From contig JARKSP010000002.1 of the NCBI GenBank assembly GCA_029974225.1, forward strand, positions 1-37,221: 37,221 nucleotides of DNA, in the 5' to 3' direction. The stretch is from Erysipelotrichaceae bacterium (lineage in GTDB: Bacteria; Bacillota_I; Bacilli_A; Erysipelotrichales; Erysipelotrichaceae). Below the pieces are notes generated by a model. The model worked only from the letters and a program-made list of their open reading frames with translations, had not been told where the DNA came from and made no database searches. Below are positions 1 through 8,017 of the stretch, piece by piece; position 1 is the first letter of the stretch; the number at the start of each line of letters is the position of its first letter. A program made the position numbers and the translations under genes.

Positions 1-237
1 AGAACTCGCAATAACTATAGAACCTGGTTCTCTACATTTTGTGCATGGATGTGCGATAAGCAATATATTACCGACAATCCTGTCAGCGGCACTATAGCCC
101 TGATAGCTGTCTGCTTCAGCTAATTCAAGTAAAAAAGCAATCCCCGGCTTCCGACTGATAATTATCTTTTCTTCCTTAACCAGCACCAGTTTGACATCAT
201 CAGTCAACAAGGCTTTAGCTTTTAAAAAATCACTCAT
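1..237 (-). CDS. DUF1893-like protein, 3' part cut off by window edge
   Basis: Reading the minus strand from ATG at 237 gives an open frame of 79 codons running off the window start, so the C-terminus is missing. The product begins MSDFLKAKALL, then has LVLVKEEKIIISRKPGI and a GYSAADRIVGN segment. From memory this order (short beta hairpin, 'G(V/I)xxLLEL', then 'SAADKVVGKAAA') is that of the DUF1893 family, small proteins with a cytidine-deaminase-like fold and no settled function. A PCTKC motif follows, which could be a metal-binding CxxC pair as in deaminases, but the aligned family region is variable and I do not insist on it. The ribosome binding site is GGTGGAGAG about 6 bases before the ATG. 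It diverges from the gcv operon. Family assignment is from pattern recognition only. Confidence 0.6.
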   Translation of the reverse strand, partial: MSDFLKAKALLTDDVKLVLVKEEKIIISRKPGIAFLLELAEADSYQGYSAADRIVGNILLIAHPCTKCREPGSIVIASS

Positions 238-331
238 ATATACTCTCCACCTATATATTAGCACAAGTAATCCTTTTTCTGTTTTCGGATAAATGAATGT
301 CTTTTTAAATCTATCATTATCTGCCTTTTTG

Positions 332-340
332 TGCTAAACT
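332..340 (+). promoter_or_regulatory. Probable extended -10 promoter of the gcv operon
   Basis: TGCTAAACT at 332-340 is an extended -10 element (TGn followed by TAAACT). No good -35 lies 16-18 bases upstream, which is tolerated with a TGn motif. Transcription would start near 347, about 25 bases before the first glycine aptamer, so the leader would contain the whole riboswitch. Confidence 0.45.
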
Positions 341-370
341 GAAATTACATTAAGAAACAGATAAATGGAT

Positions 371-520
371 GAAGAAACCAGGAGAGATTACTTAAATGTA
401 AGGCCGAAGGTGAAGCAAGAACTCTCAGGCAAAAGGACTGGTTTTGGACAAACTCTGGAGAGCTAAAAGCACCCAAGAAGCAATCCTAAGGATAGGAGAA
501 TCTTTCAGGTCTATGACAGA
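371..520 (+). promoter_or_regulatory. Tandem glycine riboswitch
   Basis: Two consecutive glycine aptamers precede gcvT. The first (about 375-441) shows GGAGAG, GCCGAAGG, then AACTCTCAGGCAAAAGGAC, the family's conserved core. The second (about 450-521) shows CTGGAGAG, the more divergent CCAAGAAGCAA, and a closing TTTCAGGT...GACAGAGG. A short linker joins them as in cooperative tandem glycine riboswitches. The 5' strand of the second P1 (CTCT, 453-456) can pair with AGAG at 518-521, and this AGAG is also the base of the terminator stem that follows. Glycine binding would therefore be expected to stop terminator formation and switch the operon on. This matches known glycine-activated gcv operons in Bacillota. 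Confidence 0.95.
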
Positions 521-554
521 GGCAGCGTTTTTTCGCTGGCTCTCTTTGTTTTTT
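518..554 (+). terminator. Riboswitch-controlled intrinsic terminator
   Basis: AGAGGCAGCG (518-527) pairs with CGCTGGCTCT (534-543) with one G-G mismatch around a T6 loop, followed by TTTGTTTTTT. The 5' arm overlaps the 3' strand of P1 of the second glycine aptamer, so the terminator and the ligand-bound aptamer are mutually exclusive. Confidence 0.85.
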
Positions 555-576
555 AAGAAGATAGGAGTTAGATAAT

Positions 577-1665
577 ATGGAACTGAAAACACCCTTATAT
601 GATGTTCATGTTCAGGAAAATGGTAAGATTGTACCATTTGCAGGATATCTGCTTCCGGTACAGTATCCAACCGGCGTAATCAAGGAACATCTGGCTGTAC
701 GAAACGACTGTGGTTTATTTGATGTCTCGCATATGGGCGTAATTACCTTTAAAGGCGCCAGTGCCTTAGAGAGTCTGAACTATATCATGACCAACGACTT
801 CACCAGTATGGAAGTCTGCAGAGTCCGCTACACCGTAATGTGTAATGAGAATGGCGGCTGTATCGATGATCTGATTGTCTACAAGTTTGCCAGTGACTAC
901 TACTTTCTGGTAGTCAATGCCGCTAACAGAGAAAAAGACTATCGGCATATGAAGGACAACATTCTGGCCGGAACCGTTATCGAAGACATTTCTGATTCCG
1001 TCGCCATTCTGGCATTACAGGGTCCCAAAGCAATTGAAGTACTCTTAAAACTGCTGCCAATAGAAAGTATCCCGCAGAAAAACTACTCAGCCCAAGAAGA
1101 AGTATATATTGCTGATATGAAATGCATGATTTCCTATACCGGCTATACCGGCGAACAGGGCTATGAGATCTATACCGCCAGTGAAAATGCTCCGAAATTA
1201 TGGCAGCTGCTACGACAGACAGGTGCTGATTTCAATCTGATTCCCTGTGGTCTGGGTGCTCGTGACACCTTAAGGCTGGAAGCATCAATGCCGCTGTACG
1301 GTCATGAGATGAATGAAGAAATAACACCTCTGGAAGCTGGCCTGTCTTTTGCGGTCAAAATGAAAAAAGAAGATTTCATCGGTAAAAAAGCGCTAGTGGA
1401 AAAAGGTGAACCCCAAATCAGACGAGTCGGATTAAGTATGCTTGATCGGGGAATTATGCGAGAAAATCAGGAAATCTATCTGGACGGCCAGCTCATCGGT
1501 CATACCACCAGCGGCACTCACCTGCCTTATCTGCAGAAGGCTCTGGCTATGGCTCTGGTTGATAAAGAGCACAGTGAACCAGGCACCCTTGTGGAAGTTG
1601 ATGTCAGAGGCCGAAAACTGAAAGCGGAAATAATAGGATTACCATTCTATTCAAGAAATAAATAA
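577..1665 (+). CDS. gcvT: Glycine cleavage system T protein (aminomethyltransferase)
   Basis: GcvT takes the aminomethyl group carried on lipoylated GcvH and, with tetrahydrofolate, releases ammonia and 5,10-methylene-THF in the cytoplasm. The product has 362 residues, the usual length. Visible family motifs are the N-terminal stretch around PFAGYLLPVQY and RNDCGLFDVSHMG, the folate-site region ENGGCIDDLIVY, and GLGARDTLRLEASMPLYGHE (the RDTLRLE segment is a family hallmark). The C-terminal barrel domain follows from about residue 280. The start ATG at 577 has an ATAGGAGTT ribosome binding site about 10 bases upstream. It is the first gene of gcvT-gcvH-gcvPA-gcvPB-lplA-lpdA and lies 23 bases after the riboswitch terminator, so its expression should depend on glycine. 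Confidence 0.97.
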   Translation: MELKTPLYDVHVQENGKIVPFAGYLLPVQYPTGVIKEHLAVRNDCGLFDVSHMGVITFKGASALESLNYIMTNDFTSMEVCRVRYTVMCNENGGCIDDLIVYKFASDYYFLVVNAANREKDYRHMKDNILAGTVIEDISDSVAILALQGPKAIEVLLKLLPIESIPQKNYSAQEEVYIADMKCMISYTGYTGEQGYEIYTASENAPKLWQLLRQTGADFNLIPCGLGARDTLRLEASMPLYGHEMNEEITPLEAGLSFAVKMKKEDFIGKKALVEKGEPQIRRVGLSMLDRGIMRENQEIYLDGQLIGHTTSGTHLPYLQKALAMALVDKEHSEPGTLVEVDVRGRKLKAEIIGLPFYSRNK

Positions 1666-1686
1666 ACATAGCTAGGAGGTAAGAAA

Positions 1687-2067
1687 ATGTTTAATTATCC
1701 AAAAAAATTAATGTATACAGAAACTCATGAATGGGTTAAAAAAGAAGGCGATATCTATGTTGTCGGTATTTCTGACTATGCTCAGGATGCCTTAGGCGAT
1801 ATCGTGTTTGTTAATCTGCCAGAAGTTGATGATGAAGTTTTTGTGCAGGAACCATTTGGTGATGTTGAATCAGTTAAGGCCGTTAGCGATTTATATTCTC
1901 CTGTTAGCGGTGTAATCTGTGCAGTAAATGAAGATCTGCTGGATAATCCGGCCTTACTCAATGAAGACCCTTATAGAAACTGGCTGATAAAGGTTGAAGA
2001 TGTCAGCGATACGGAAGAATTTCTGGATGCGGAAAGCTATCAGCAGTTTTGTGAGAGCCAAGGGTAA
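1687..2067 (+). CDS. gcvH: Glycine cleavage system H protein (lipoyl carrier)
   Basis: GcvH is the mobile carrier of the glycine cleavage complex; its lipoyl-lysine arm receives the aminomethyl group from the P protein and passes it to T and L proteins. The 126-residue product has the expected THEWVKKEGD start, the GISDYAQDALGDIVFVNLP core and the lipoylation site in VESVKAVSDLYSPVSG, with the modified lysine at residue 64. A strong AGGAGGT site sits 7 bases before ATG. It follows gcvT by 21 bases. The lplA product encoded three genes downstream is the likely enzyme that lipoylates K64. GcvH in Bacillota can also feed lipoate to other complexes, which cannot be judged here. Confidence 0.97.
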   Translation: MFNYPKKLMYTETHEWVKKEGDIYVVGISDYAQDALGDIVFVNLPEVDDEVFVQEPFGDVESVKAVSDLYSPVSGVICAVNEDLLDNPALLNEDPYRNWLIKVEDVSDTEEFLDAESYQQFCESQG

Positions 2068-2072
2068 TTAAT

Positions 2073-3383
2073 ATGGCATCTTATGTTGTAAATACCCGAA
2101 AACAACAGCAGCAGATGCTCAGGGAATTAAAACTGGAAACCCTTGATGATCTGTTTGTCGATGTTCCTGCTAGTGTCAGACTGGAAAGCCTGAATATTCC
2201 CCAGGGTCAATCAGAATTAGAAGTTTATCATGAGATGAGTGAAATCAGCTCAAAAAATACTGTTTTTAAACATATCTTTCGGGGAGGCGGAGCTTATAAT
2301 CATTATATTCCTTCAATCGTCAATGCTGTTGTCAGTAAAGAAGAATTTTTGACTGCTTACACTCCTTATCAGCCTGAGATCTCTCAGGGCATTCTGCAGT
2401 CTATTTTTGAATATCAGACCCAGATGTGCCAGCTTAGCGGACTGGATGTTTCCAATGCTTCCGTTTATGATGGCGCTGTTGCAGCCGCTGAAGCGGCTTT
2501 GATGCTGCAGGAAAGAAGAAAAAGTGATATCCTGGTTGCTGAAACGGTCAACCCTCAGCTCTTACAGGTTCTTAAAACCTACTGTGAAAGCAGAGATGTC
2601 AAAGTTATTACTGTCAAGGCTATTGACTACGCTGTTGATTTTAATGATTTAAAAGAAAAGCTTAATGACACGATTGCCGGTGTAATCGTTCAATCGCCTA
2701 ATTTCTATGGCCTAATTGAGGATGTCAAAGCCATCAGCGAACTGACTCACAGCCATGGCGGTAAAGTGATTATGCATACTAACCCCATCGCCCTGGCTCT
2801 TTTGAAGAATGCTAAAGAGCTGGATGCTGATATCTGCACTGCGGAAGGACAGCCTTTAGGAATGCCGCTGGCTTTCGGGGGTCCCTATCTGGGCATTATG
2901 ACCTGTAAAAAAGAACTGATGCGCAAACTGCCGGGCAGAATTGTCGGTCAGACTGTCGATACCAATAACCAGCGTTGCTTTGTTTTAACCCTGCAGGCTC
3001 GTGAGCAGCACATCAGAAGAGAAAAAGCTTCCAGCAACATCTGCTCTAATCAGGCCCTCTGTGCCATGAGAGCTTCTGTATACTGTGCCGCTTTAGGACC
3101 TGACGGTTTAAGACAGGTCGCAAAAAACAGTGCCAGCAATGCTCACTATCTGGCCAGAAAGCTGATGGAAATTACCGGTTTCGAACTGAAAAGCACTAAA
3201 GAATTCTTTAATGAATTTCTGATGAGCTGTCCAATCGACAATGAAAAACTGGTAGCCGGATTAGCGGAAAAAGGCATTCTGGCAGGACTGCCGCTGGGAA
3301 AGGATATCCTGTGGTGTGCTACCGAAGTCAACACTAAAAAGGAAATCGATAACCTGGTAGAAATTATCAAGGAGGTCTTGTAA
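2073..3383 (+). CDS. gcvPA: Glycine dehydrogenase (decarboxylating) subunit 1
   Basis: This is the alpha half of the split P protein, which decarboxylates glycine and loads the aminomethyl group on GcvH. It has 436 residues, normal for the split form. Recognisable segments are the FRGGGAYNHYIPSIVNAVV stretch near residue 70, YTPYQPEISQG, LQSIFEYQTQMCQLSG, and GGPYLGIMTC with RKLPGRIVGQTVD in the second half. It has the aminotransferase fold but the PLP lysine is in gcvPB. The start lies 5 bases after the gcvH stop, with AAGGGTAA inside the gcvH end as ribosome binding site, so the two are probably translationally coupled. gcvPB follows after 2 bases. Confidence 0.97.
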   Translation: MASYVVNTRKQQQQMLRELKLETLDDLFVDVPASVRLESLNIPQGQSELEVYHEMSEISSKNTVFKHIFRGGGAYNHYIPSIVNAVVSKEEFLTAYTPYQPEISQGILQSIFEYQTQMCQLSGLDVSNASVYDGAVAAAEAALMLQERRKSDILVAETVNPQLLQVLKTYCESRDVKVITVKAIDYAVDFNDLKEKLNDTIAGVIVQSPNFYGLIEDVKAISELTHSHGGKVIMHTNPIALALLKNAKELDADICTAEGQPLGMPLAFGGPYLGIMTCKKELMRKLPGRIVGQTVDTNNQRCFVLTLQAREQHIRREKASSNICSNQALCAMRASVYCAALGPDGLRQVAKNSASNAHYLARKLMEITGFELKSTKEFFNEFLMSCPIDNEKLVAGLAEKGILAGLPLGKDILWCATEVNTKKEIDNLVEIIKEVL

Positions 3384-3385
3384 CT

Positions 3386-4828
3386 ATGAAACTTTTATTT
3401 GAAATCAGCAGTAAAGGTCGTAAATTAGATTTAATACCACCTTGTGATACCGAAGAATATAGCTTTAATGATGAACTGCTAAGAAAAGAGAAACTGCGAC
3501 TTCCGGAAGTCAGCGAAGTGGATTTATCTCGTCACTACACCGCCCTGGCCAAACAGGCTCATGGTGTTAACGATGGCTTCTATCCGTTGGGAAGCTGCAC
3601 GATGAAGTACAATCCTTCACTTAACGAAACTGTGGCTGGGGACAAAAACTTTACCAATATTCATCCTCTTCAGCCTGCTGAAACGATTCAGGGCTGTCTG
3701 GAAGTACTCTATCAGGCTAAAGAGCTGCTATGTGAAATTACCGGAATGGATGATATGAGTTTTCAGCCGGCAGCTGGAGCTCATGGTGAATATGCCGGTT
3801 TAATCCTGATTAAAAAATATCATCAGGATAGAAATGATCATAAACGTGTCAACATTATCGTTCCTGATTCTGCACATGGCACTAATCCGGCCAGCGCCAC
3901 AATGGTCGGCTTTAAGGTCATCAATATTCCTTCCAATGAAAATGGCGGAGTCGATATTGAAAAACTGAAAGCTGCCGTTGGTGAAGATACAGCCGGACTG
4001 ATGCTGACTAACCCTAATACCCTGGGTCTGTTTGACCCCAATATTCTGGAAATAACCAGAATTGTCCATGATGCCGGTGGCCTGTGCTACTATGACGGTG
4101 CTAATCTGAATGCCGTTATGGGGCGAGTCAGGCCGGGAGATATGGGCTTTGACTGTATCCATTTAAACCTGCATAAAACCTTCAGTACTCCGCATGGCGG
4201 AGGCGGTCCGGGTTCAGGACCGGTAGGCTGCAAAAACATTTTAAAAGACTTTCTGCCAGCTCTGGAAGTTGCTAAAAACAGTGGTGGCTACTACTTCTAT
4301 CAGCCCGAAAAAACCATGGGTCAGGTTAGAAGCTTCTATGGCAATTTCTTAGTAGTGGTAAAGGCTTTAACCTATATCAAATCACTGGGGAAAGAAGGTA
4401 TTCCTGAAGCCAGCGGCAATGCGGTCTTAAATGCCAATTATCTGATGAACAGACTTAAAGACTATTATGATGTCGCCTACGATACCATCTGTATGCATGA
4501 GTTTGTCTTATCATTGGGAAGGATGAAGCGCGAACATGGCATCAGTGCCATGGATATCGCTAAGGGTTGTCTGGATTATGGTATTCATCCGCCGACAATG
4601 TATTTCCCGCTGATAGTTCCGGAAGCATTGATGCTGGAGCCAACGGAAACCGAAAGCCGGGAAACCCTGGATCAGGCAGCAGATATCTTTATAGAGCTGT
4701 TTAAAACAGCCTTAAAGGATCCAGAAAAGCTACACAATGCTCCATTAAGTTGCTATATCACCAGGCCAAATGAAACCGAAGCTGCCAGAAATCCGATTTT
4801 AACCTATCAGTTTGAAAATGATCAGTAG
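3386..4828 (+). CDS. gcvPB: Glycine dehydrogenase (decarboxylating) subunit 2
   Basis: Beta half of the split P protein and the PLP-binding subunit. The product has 480 residues. The PLP lysine is K264 in HLNLHKTFSTPHGGGGPG, followed by the glycine-rich loop typical of P proteins; DSAHGTNPASA (161-171) and YYDGANLNAVMG (235-246) line the cofactor site. The ribosome binding site AAGGAGGT lies in the last codons of gcvPA. The split PA/PB arrangement is the usual form in Bacillota and many anaerobes, in contrast to the single-chain GcvP of enterobacteria. Its 3' end overlaps the lplA start by about 11 bases. Confidence 0.97.
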   Translation: MKLLFEISSKGRKLDLIPPCDTEEYSFNDELLRKEKLRLPEVSEVDLSRHYTALAKQAHGVNDGFYPLGSCTMKYNPSLNETVAGDKNFTNIHPLQPAETIQGCLEVLYQAKELLCEITGMDDMSFQPAAGAHGEYAGLILIKKYHQDRNDHKRVNIIVPDSAHGTNPASATMVGFKVINIPSNENGGVDIEKLKAAVGEDTAGLMLTNPNTLGLFDPNILEITRIVHDAGGLCYYDGANLNAVMGRVRPGDMGFDCIHLNLHKTFSTPHGGGGPGSGPVGCKNILKDFLPALEVAKNSGGYYFYQPEKTMGQVRSFYGNFLVVVKALTYIKSLGKEGIPEASGNAVLNANYLMNRLKDYYDVAYDTICMHEFVLSLGRMKREHGISAMDIAKGCLDYGIHPPTMYFPLIVPEALMLEPTETESRETLDQAADIFIELFKTALKDPEKLHNAPLSCYITRPNETEAARNPILTYQFENDQ

Positions 4829-5777
4829 CATATATTATCTGGAGACAGATTGTTTGAATCCTTATGAAAATCTAGCGATGGAAGAGTATCTCACTGATGC
4901 TCTTCCTGTTAATAGTGCTCTTCTGTTTTTATGGCAGAACAGAAACTGTGTTGTCATCGGCAAAAATCAGAACATCTATGATGAGTGCAACTTAGATCTG
5001 ATGAAATCCGATGAGGGAAAACCGGTCCGAAGGAAAACCGGCGGTGGAGCTGTCTATCATGATCTGGGTAATTTAAACTTCTCTTTCATCACTGACAAAA
5101 AGCACTACTCTAAAGAAAGTAACAATCAGATTATCATTAACGCTTTAAAGCGTCTGGACATTACTGCGGAAATAAGCGGTCGCAATGACCTGGTTATCAG
5201 AAAACAGAAATTTTCCGGTCATGCCTATCTGAATAAAAGAAACTGTCTGCATCATGGTACTCTAATGGTTGATGTAGATAAAAACAAGCTGGCAAAATAT
5301 CTCACTGTTAGCAAAGAAAAGCTTTCCGGCAAGCATGTCAGCTCAGTAAAATCAAGAGTCATCAACTTAAAGGAAGTAAATGAGAAACTGACTGTTGAAG
5401 AACTTAAAAAAGCTCTATTAGAAAGCTTTGAGGATTACTATCAGCTGTCGGTTGAAACAATCGTAATTGATGCTGATAGAATAAAGCAGCTGACTCAGCA
5501 ATATCAAAAGGCAGAGTTTATCTATGGTAAAAACAGCAGCTGCTCTTTTCACAAATCCTGCCGCTTTGTTTGGGGAGTAGTTAAAATATCCTATAGCCTT
5601 AAAGATAACCGCATCAGTGAACTGGAAATTGCCTCTGATTGTCTGGACAGCTCTCTGCCAGAAGAAATGCAGGCAATCCTGTTAAATAAACAACTGGATA
5701 AAAACCTGTATTCTTACAGTGAAAGGACAGAATATCAGGATATTATAAATTTATTACTGCAGGAGGAATATCTATGA
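4818..5777 (+). CDS. lplA: Lipoate-protein ligase A
   Basis: LplA activates free lipoate with ATP and attaches it to the lysine of acceptor proteins, here most likely GcvH K64. Using ATG at 4818 the product has 319 residues; a TTG two codons earlier (4812) is less likely. The ligase signature RRKTGGGAVYHD is at residues 71-82 and the lipoyl-AMP lysine region KFSGHAYLNK at 131-140, followed by CLHHGTLMVDVD. The C-terminal accessory domain (from about 250) is present. The start overlaps gcvPB, and the stop overlaps the lpdA start as ATGA. No lipoate synthase is in the window, so the operon appears built for scavenged lipoate; this last point is inference. Confidence 0.93.
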   Translation: MISSIYYLETDCLNPYENLAMEEYLTDALPVNSALLFLWQNRNCVVIGKNQNIYDECNLDLMKSDEGKPVRRKTGGGAVYHDLGNLNFSFITDKKHYSKESNNQIIINALKRLDITAEISGRNDLVIRKQKFSGHAYLNKRNCLHHGTLMVDVDKNKLAKYLTVSKEKLSGKHVSSVKSRVINLKEVNEKLTVEELKKALLESFEDYYQLSVETIVIDADRIKQLTQQYQKAEFIYGKNSSCSFHKSCRFVWGVVKISYSLKDNRISELEIASDCLDSSLPEEMQAILLNKQLDKNLYSYSERTEYQDIINLLLQEEYL

Positions 5778-7114
5778 TTTATGATTTAGCAATAATCGGA
5801 GCTGGACCAGCCGGTTACAGTGCCGCTTTAAAAGCTGCCAGAAGCGGTTTGAAGGTCATTATTTTTGAAAAGGATAAAATCGGAGGCACCTGTTTAAATC
5901 GCGGCTGCATTCCAACCAAATGTTTAATCCACTCCAGTCAGTTATACCGAAATCTTTCTTCAAGTTTTAAACATGGCATCACTGTTGAAGACTATGGTTA
6001 CGACTATGCAAGGATTCTGGCAAGAAAAAATGAAGTAGTTGAATCTTTAAGAACAGCTATTGAAAAAATGATGCAGAAAGAAAAAATAACCATCGTAAAT
6101 AAACAGGCTAAAATCTATAAGGATAAAACCATCAGAACTGACAGTGACATTTATCAGGCTGAAAACATCCTGATAGCCACCGGCTCTATCGTTGCCAAAG
6201 CCCCTGTCAAAGGGATAGCGATGGCTATAACTTCTGATGAGATACTGGAAGCCGACAGCGCTTTAAAAGACAGCTATATCATTATAGGCGGCGGGGTTAT
6301 CGGAGTGGAGCTGGCAACAGTTTTATTGAATTTAAACAAGCAGGTGACCATAATTGAAATGGCTGATCAGATTGTCTTTAATATGGACAGAGAAATCTCG
6401 CAAAAGCTGACTCTGGCACTGAAAAAACAGAACTGTCAAATCATAACCAGAGCGACAGTAACAGAAATAGCAGCCGCTGATGGTCAAAAGTCAGTTACCT
6501 ACCTGGATAAAAACAACAGTGCAATAACATTGTCGGCTCAGGAAGTCATTGTTGCCACCGGCAGAAAAGCCAATATCGGCAGCCTCTTTGATGATCTCGC
6601 TATCGAAACCGACAGGGGCATTGTAACTGATGACAACTACCAGACCAGTGTCGAAAACATCTATGCTGTTGGTGATGTCAGAAGCGGTAATATTCAGCTG
6701 GCTCATGTCGCTATCGGACAGGGAGAAAATGCTGTCGATGTTATCCTAAGGCAAAAGAAAACCATCAGTGAAGATACTATCCCTAACTGTATTTACACCA
6801 ATACCGAAATTGCCAGTGTCGGATTTACGGAAGCAGAAGCTAAAAAAAGAGGTCTTAACAGCTACAGCCGAAAAATTCTGACTGGTTCAAACGGTAAGCA
6901 TCTGATTGAAGACGGAGAAAACGGCTATATCAAACTGCTGTTTGATGCCGATGGTGACATCCTGATCGGTGCCCAGCTGTTCTGCAATGATGCTACCAAC
7001 ATTGTCGGTGAACTGGCACTGGCGATAGAAAACCGATTGACTCTTGCTCAGATTAAAAAAACTATCCATCCTCATCCGACAGTTGTGGAAATGATTTGGG
7101 ATAGTTGCCGCTAA
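5774..7114 (+). CDS. lpdA: Dihydrolipoyl dehydrogenase (L protein)
   Basis: LpdA reoxidises dihydrolipoyl-GcvH and passes electrons through FAD to NAD+. The 446-residue product has the N-terminal FAD site GAGPAGYSAA, the redox-active disulfide C40-C45 in GGTCLNRGCIPTKC, the NAD site GGGVIGVELATVL, the second FAD motif IYAVGDV, and the C-terminal catalytic H434 and E439 in HPHPTVVE that complete the active site of the partner subunit. There is no N-terminal lipoyl domain. A strong AGGAGGAAT site precedes the ATG, which overlaps the lplA stop by 4 bases. It is the last gene of the gcv operon; a terminator follows 9 bases after the stop. Confidence 0.95.
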   Translation: MIYDLAIIGAGPAGYSAALKAARSGLKVIIFEKDKIGGTCLNRGCIPTKCLIHSSQLYRNLSSSFKHGITVEDYGYDYARILARKNEVVESLRTAIEKMMQKEKITIVNKQAKIYKDKTIRTDSDIYQAENILIATGSIVAKAPVKGIAMAITSDEILEADSALKDSYIIIGGGVIGVELATVLLNLNKQVTIIEMADQIVFNMDREISQKLTLALKKQNCQIITRATVTEIAAADGQKSVTYLDKNNSAITLSAQEVIVATGRKANIGSLFDDLAIETDRGIVTDDNYQTSVENIYAVGDVRSGNIQLAHVAIGQGENAVDVILRQKKTISEDTIPNCIYTNTEIASVGFTEAEAKKRGLNSYSRKILTGSNGKHLIEDGENGYIKLLFDADGDILIGAQLFCNDATNIVGELALAIENRLTLAQIKKTIHPHPTVVEMIWDSCR

Positions 7115-7122
7115 TTGTAATG

Positions 7123-7153
7123 ACAGATGAGTTTAATCTTATCTGTTTTTTTA
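7123..7153 (+). terminator. Terminator of the gcv operon
   Basis: ACAGATGAG (7123-7131) pairs with CTTATCTGT (7138-7146), 9 base pairs with one G-T wobble, followed by a T7 tract. It lies just after lpdA. The convergent minus-strand operon ends at 7183; on that strand the hairpin has no T tract. Confidence 0.85.
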
Positions 7154-7182
7154 TCTCTTACTACTCTTTTTACAATAATGTT

Positions 7183-8016
7183 CTAGCCTAAGACTTCCTG
7201 TCCCAGCTGATACAGAAGCGGTTCAAATTTAACGCCATACCAGTGACTGTCATCAGCAATGGTATTTTCAATACATCTGACCACAAAGTCAGCGGCAATC
7301 TTAGCACTTTCGTAAACTGATTTTCCTCTGTTTAAGGCACCGGTAAAAGCTGAAGAGTAGATATCGCCGGTACCATGATACTTTCGGTCAATCTTCCTAT
7401 GACGATAGTATGATTTTACTCCCTTTTCTAAAATCAGAACCCCGGTGGTCGCCTCATCATAACTGACCCCGGTTAAGACAATCGTTTTAGCACCGCCTTT
7501 AGCTAATTTCTGTAGCAAAGAATCAGTATACTGTTCATCATAATTCTCTCTATATTCAGTAGCGGTCAGAAAACAGGCTTCCGTAATATTCGGCAGACAG
7601 ATATCGCTAGACAGCACCAGTTTCTTCATTTCCTCAACAAAAGCCATAGTAAAGCCATAGTAAAGCTTTCCGTTATCAGCCATAGCCGGATCGACGATAC
7701 TGTAGCCGCCTTTTTTCAGCAGTCTTCTGGTAATGTCCAGAACATGGTCAATCTGTCTAACGCTGCCCAGATAACCGCTGTAAACCGTATCAAAGGAAAG
7801 ATTTTCTTTTTGCCAGTGCTCTGCTATCGGCAGCATATCATCAGTCAGATCTCTGAAAGTATAACCTTCAAAACCTCCGGTATGGGTTGACAGAACAGCT
7901 GAAGGCAGGATTGCTGTCTCTACCCCACAGCTTGACAGCACCGGCAGGGCTACCGTTAAAGAACACTGACCGACGCAGGAAATATCCTGAATAGTTAAAA
8001 CTCTTTTATAGTTCAT
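7183..8016 (-). CDS. pdxK: Pyridoxal/pyridoxamine kinase (ribokinase-type)
   Basis: The enzyme phosphorylates pyridoxal, pyridoxine or pyridoxamine with ATP for B6 salvage. The 277-residue product starts MNYKRVLTIQDISCVGQCSL, has the ALPVLSSCGVETAILPSAVLSTHTGGF block typical of PdxY/PdxK proteins, the YSGYLGS segment, and the ribokinase anion hole with catalytic D218 in HGTGDIYSS. The true start is the ATG at 8016: an open extension to 8169 only reads through the upstream gene in another frame. The ATG is one base after the TGA of the GNAT-nucleoside hydrolase gene, so the two are probably translationally coupled. It is the last gene of the rapZ run. PLP made here is the cofactor of the neighbouring GcvPB, but I see no direct link beyond proximity. 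Confidence 0.88.
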   Translation of the reverse strand: MNYKRVLTIQDISCVGQCSLTVALPVLSSCGVETAILPSAVLSTHTGGFEGYTFRDLTDDMLPIAEHWQKENLSFDTVYSGYLGSVRQIDHVLDITRRLLKKGGYSIVDPAMADNGKLYYGFTMAFVEEMKKLVLSSDICLPNITEACFLTATEYRENYDEQYTDSLLQKLAKGGAKTIVLTGVSYDEATTGVLILEKGVKSYYRHRKIDRKYHGTGDIYSSAFTGALNRGKSVYESAKIAADFVVRCIENTIADDSHWYGVKFEPLLYQLGQEVLG

Positions 8017-8017
8017 A

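Noticed and set aside
425-670. 81-codon minus-strand frame over the riboswitch and gcvT start
   Set aside because: It is antisense to the riboswitch and gcvT and has no gene-like features.
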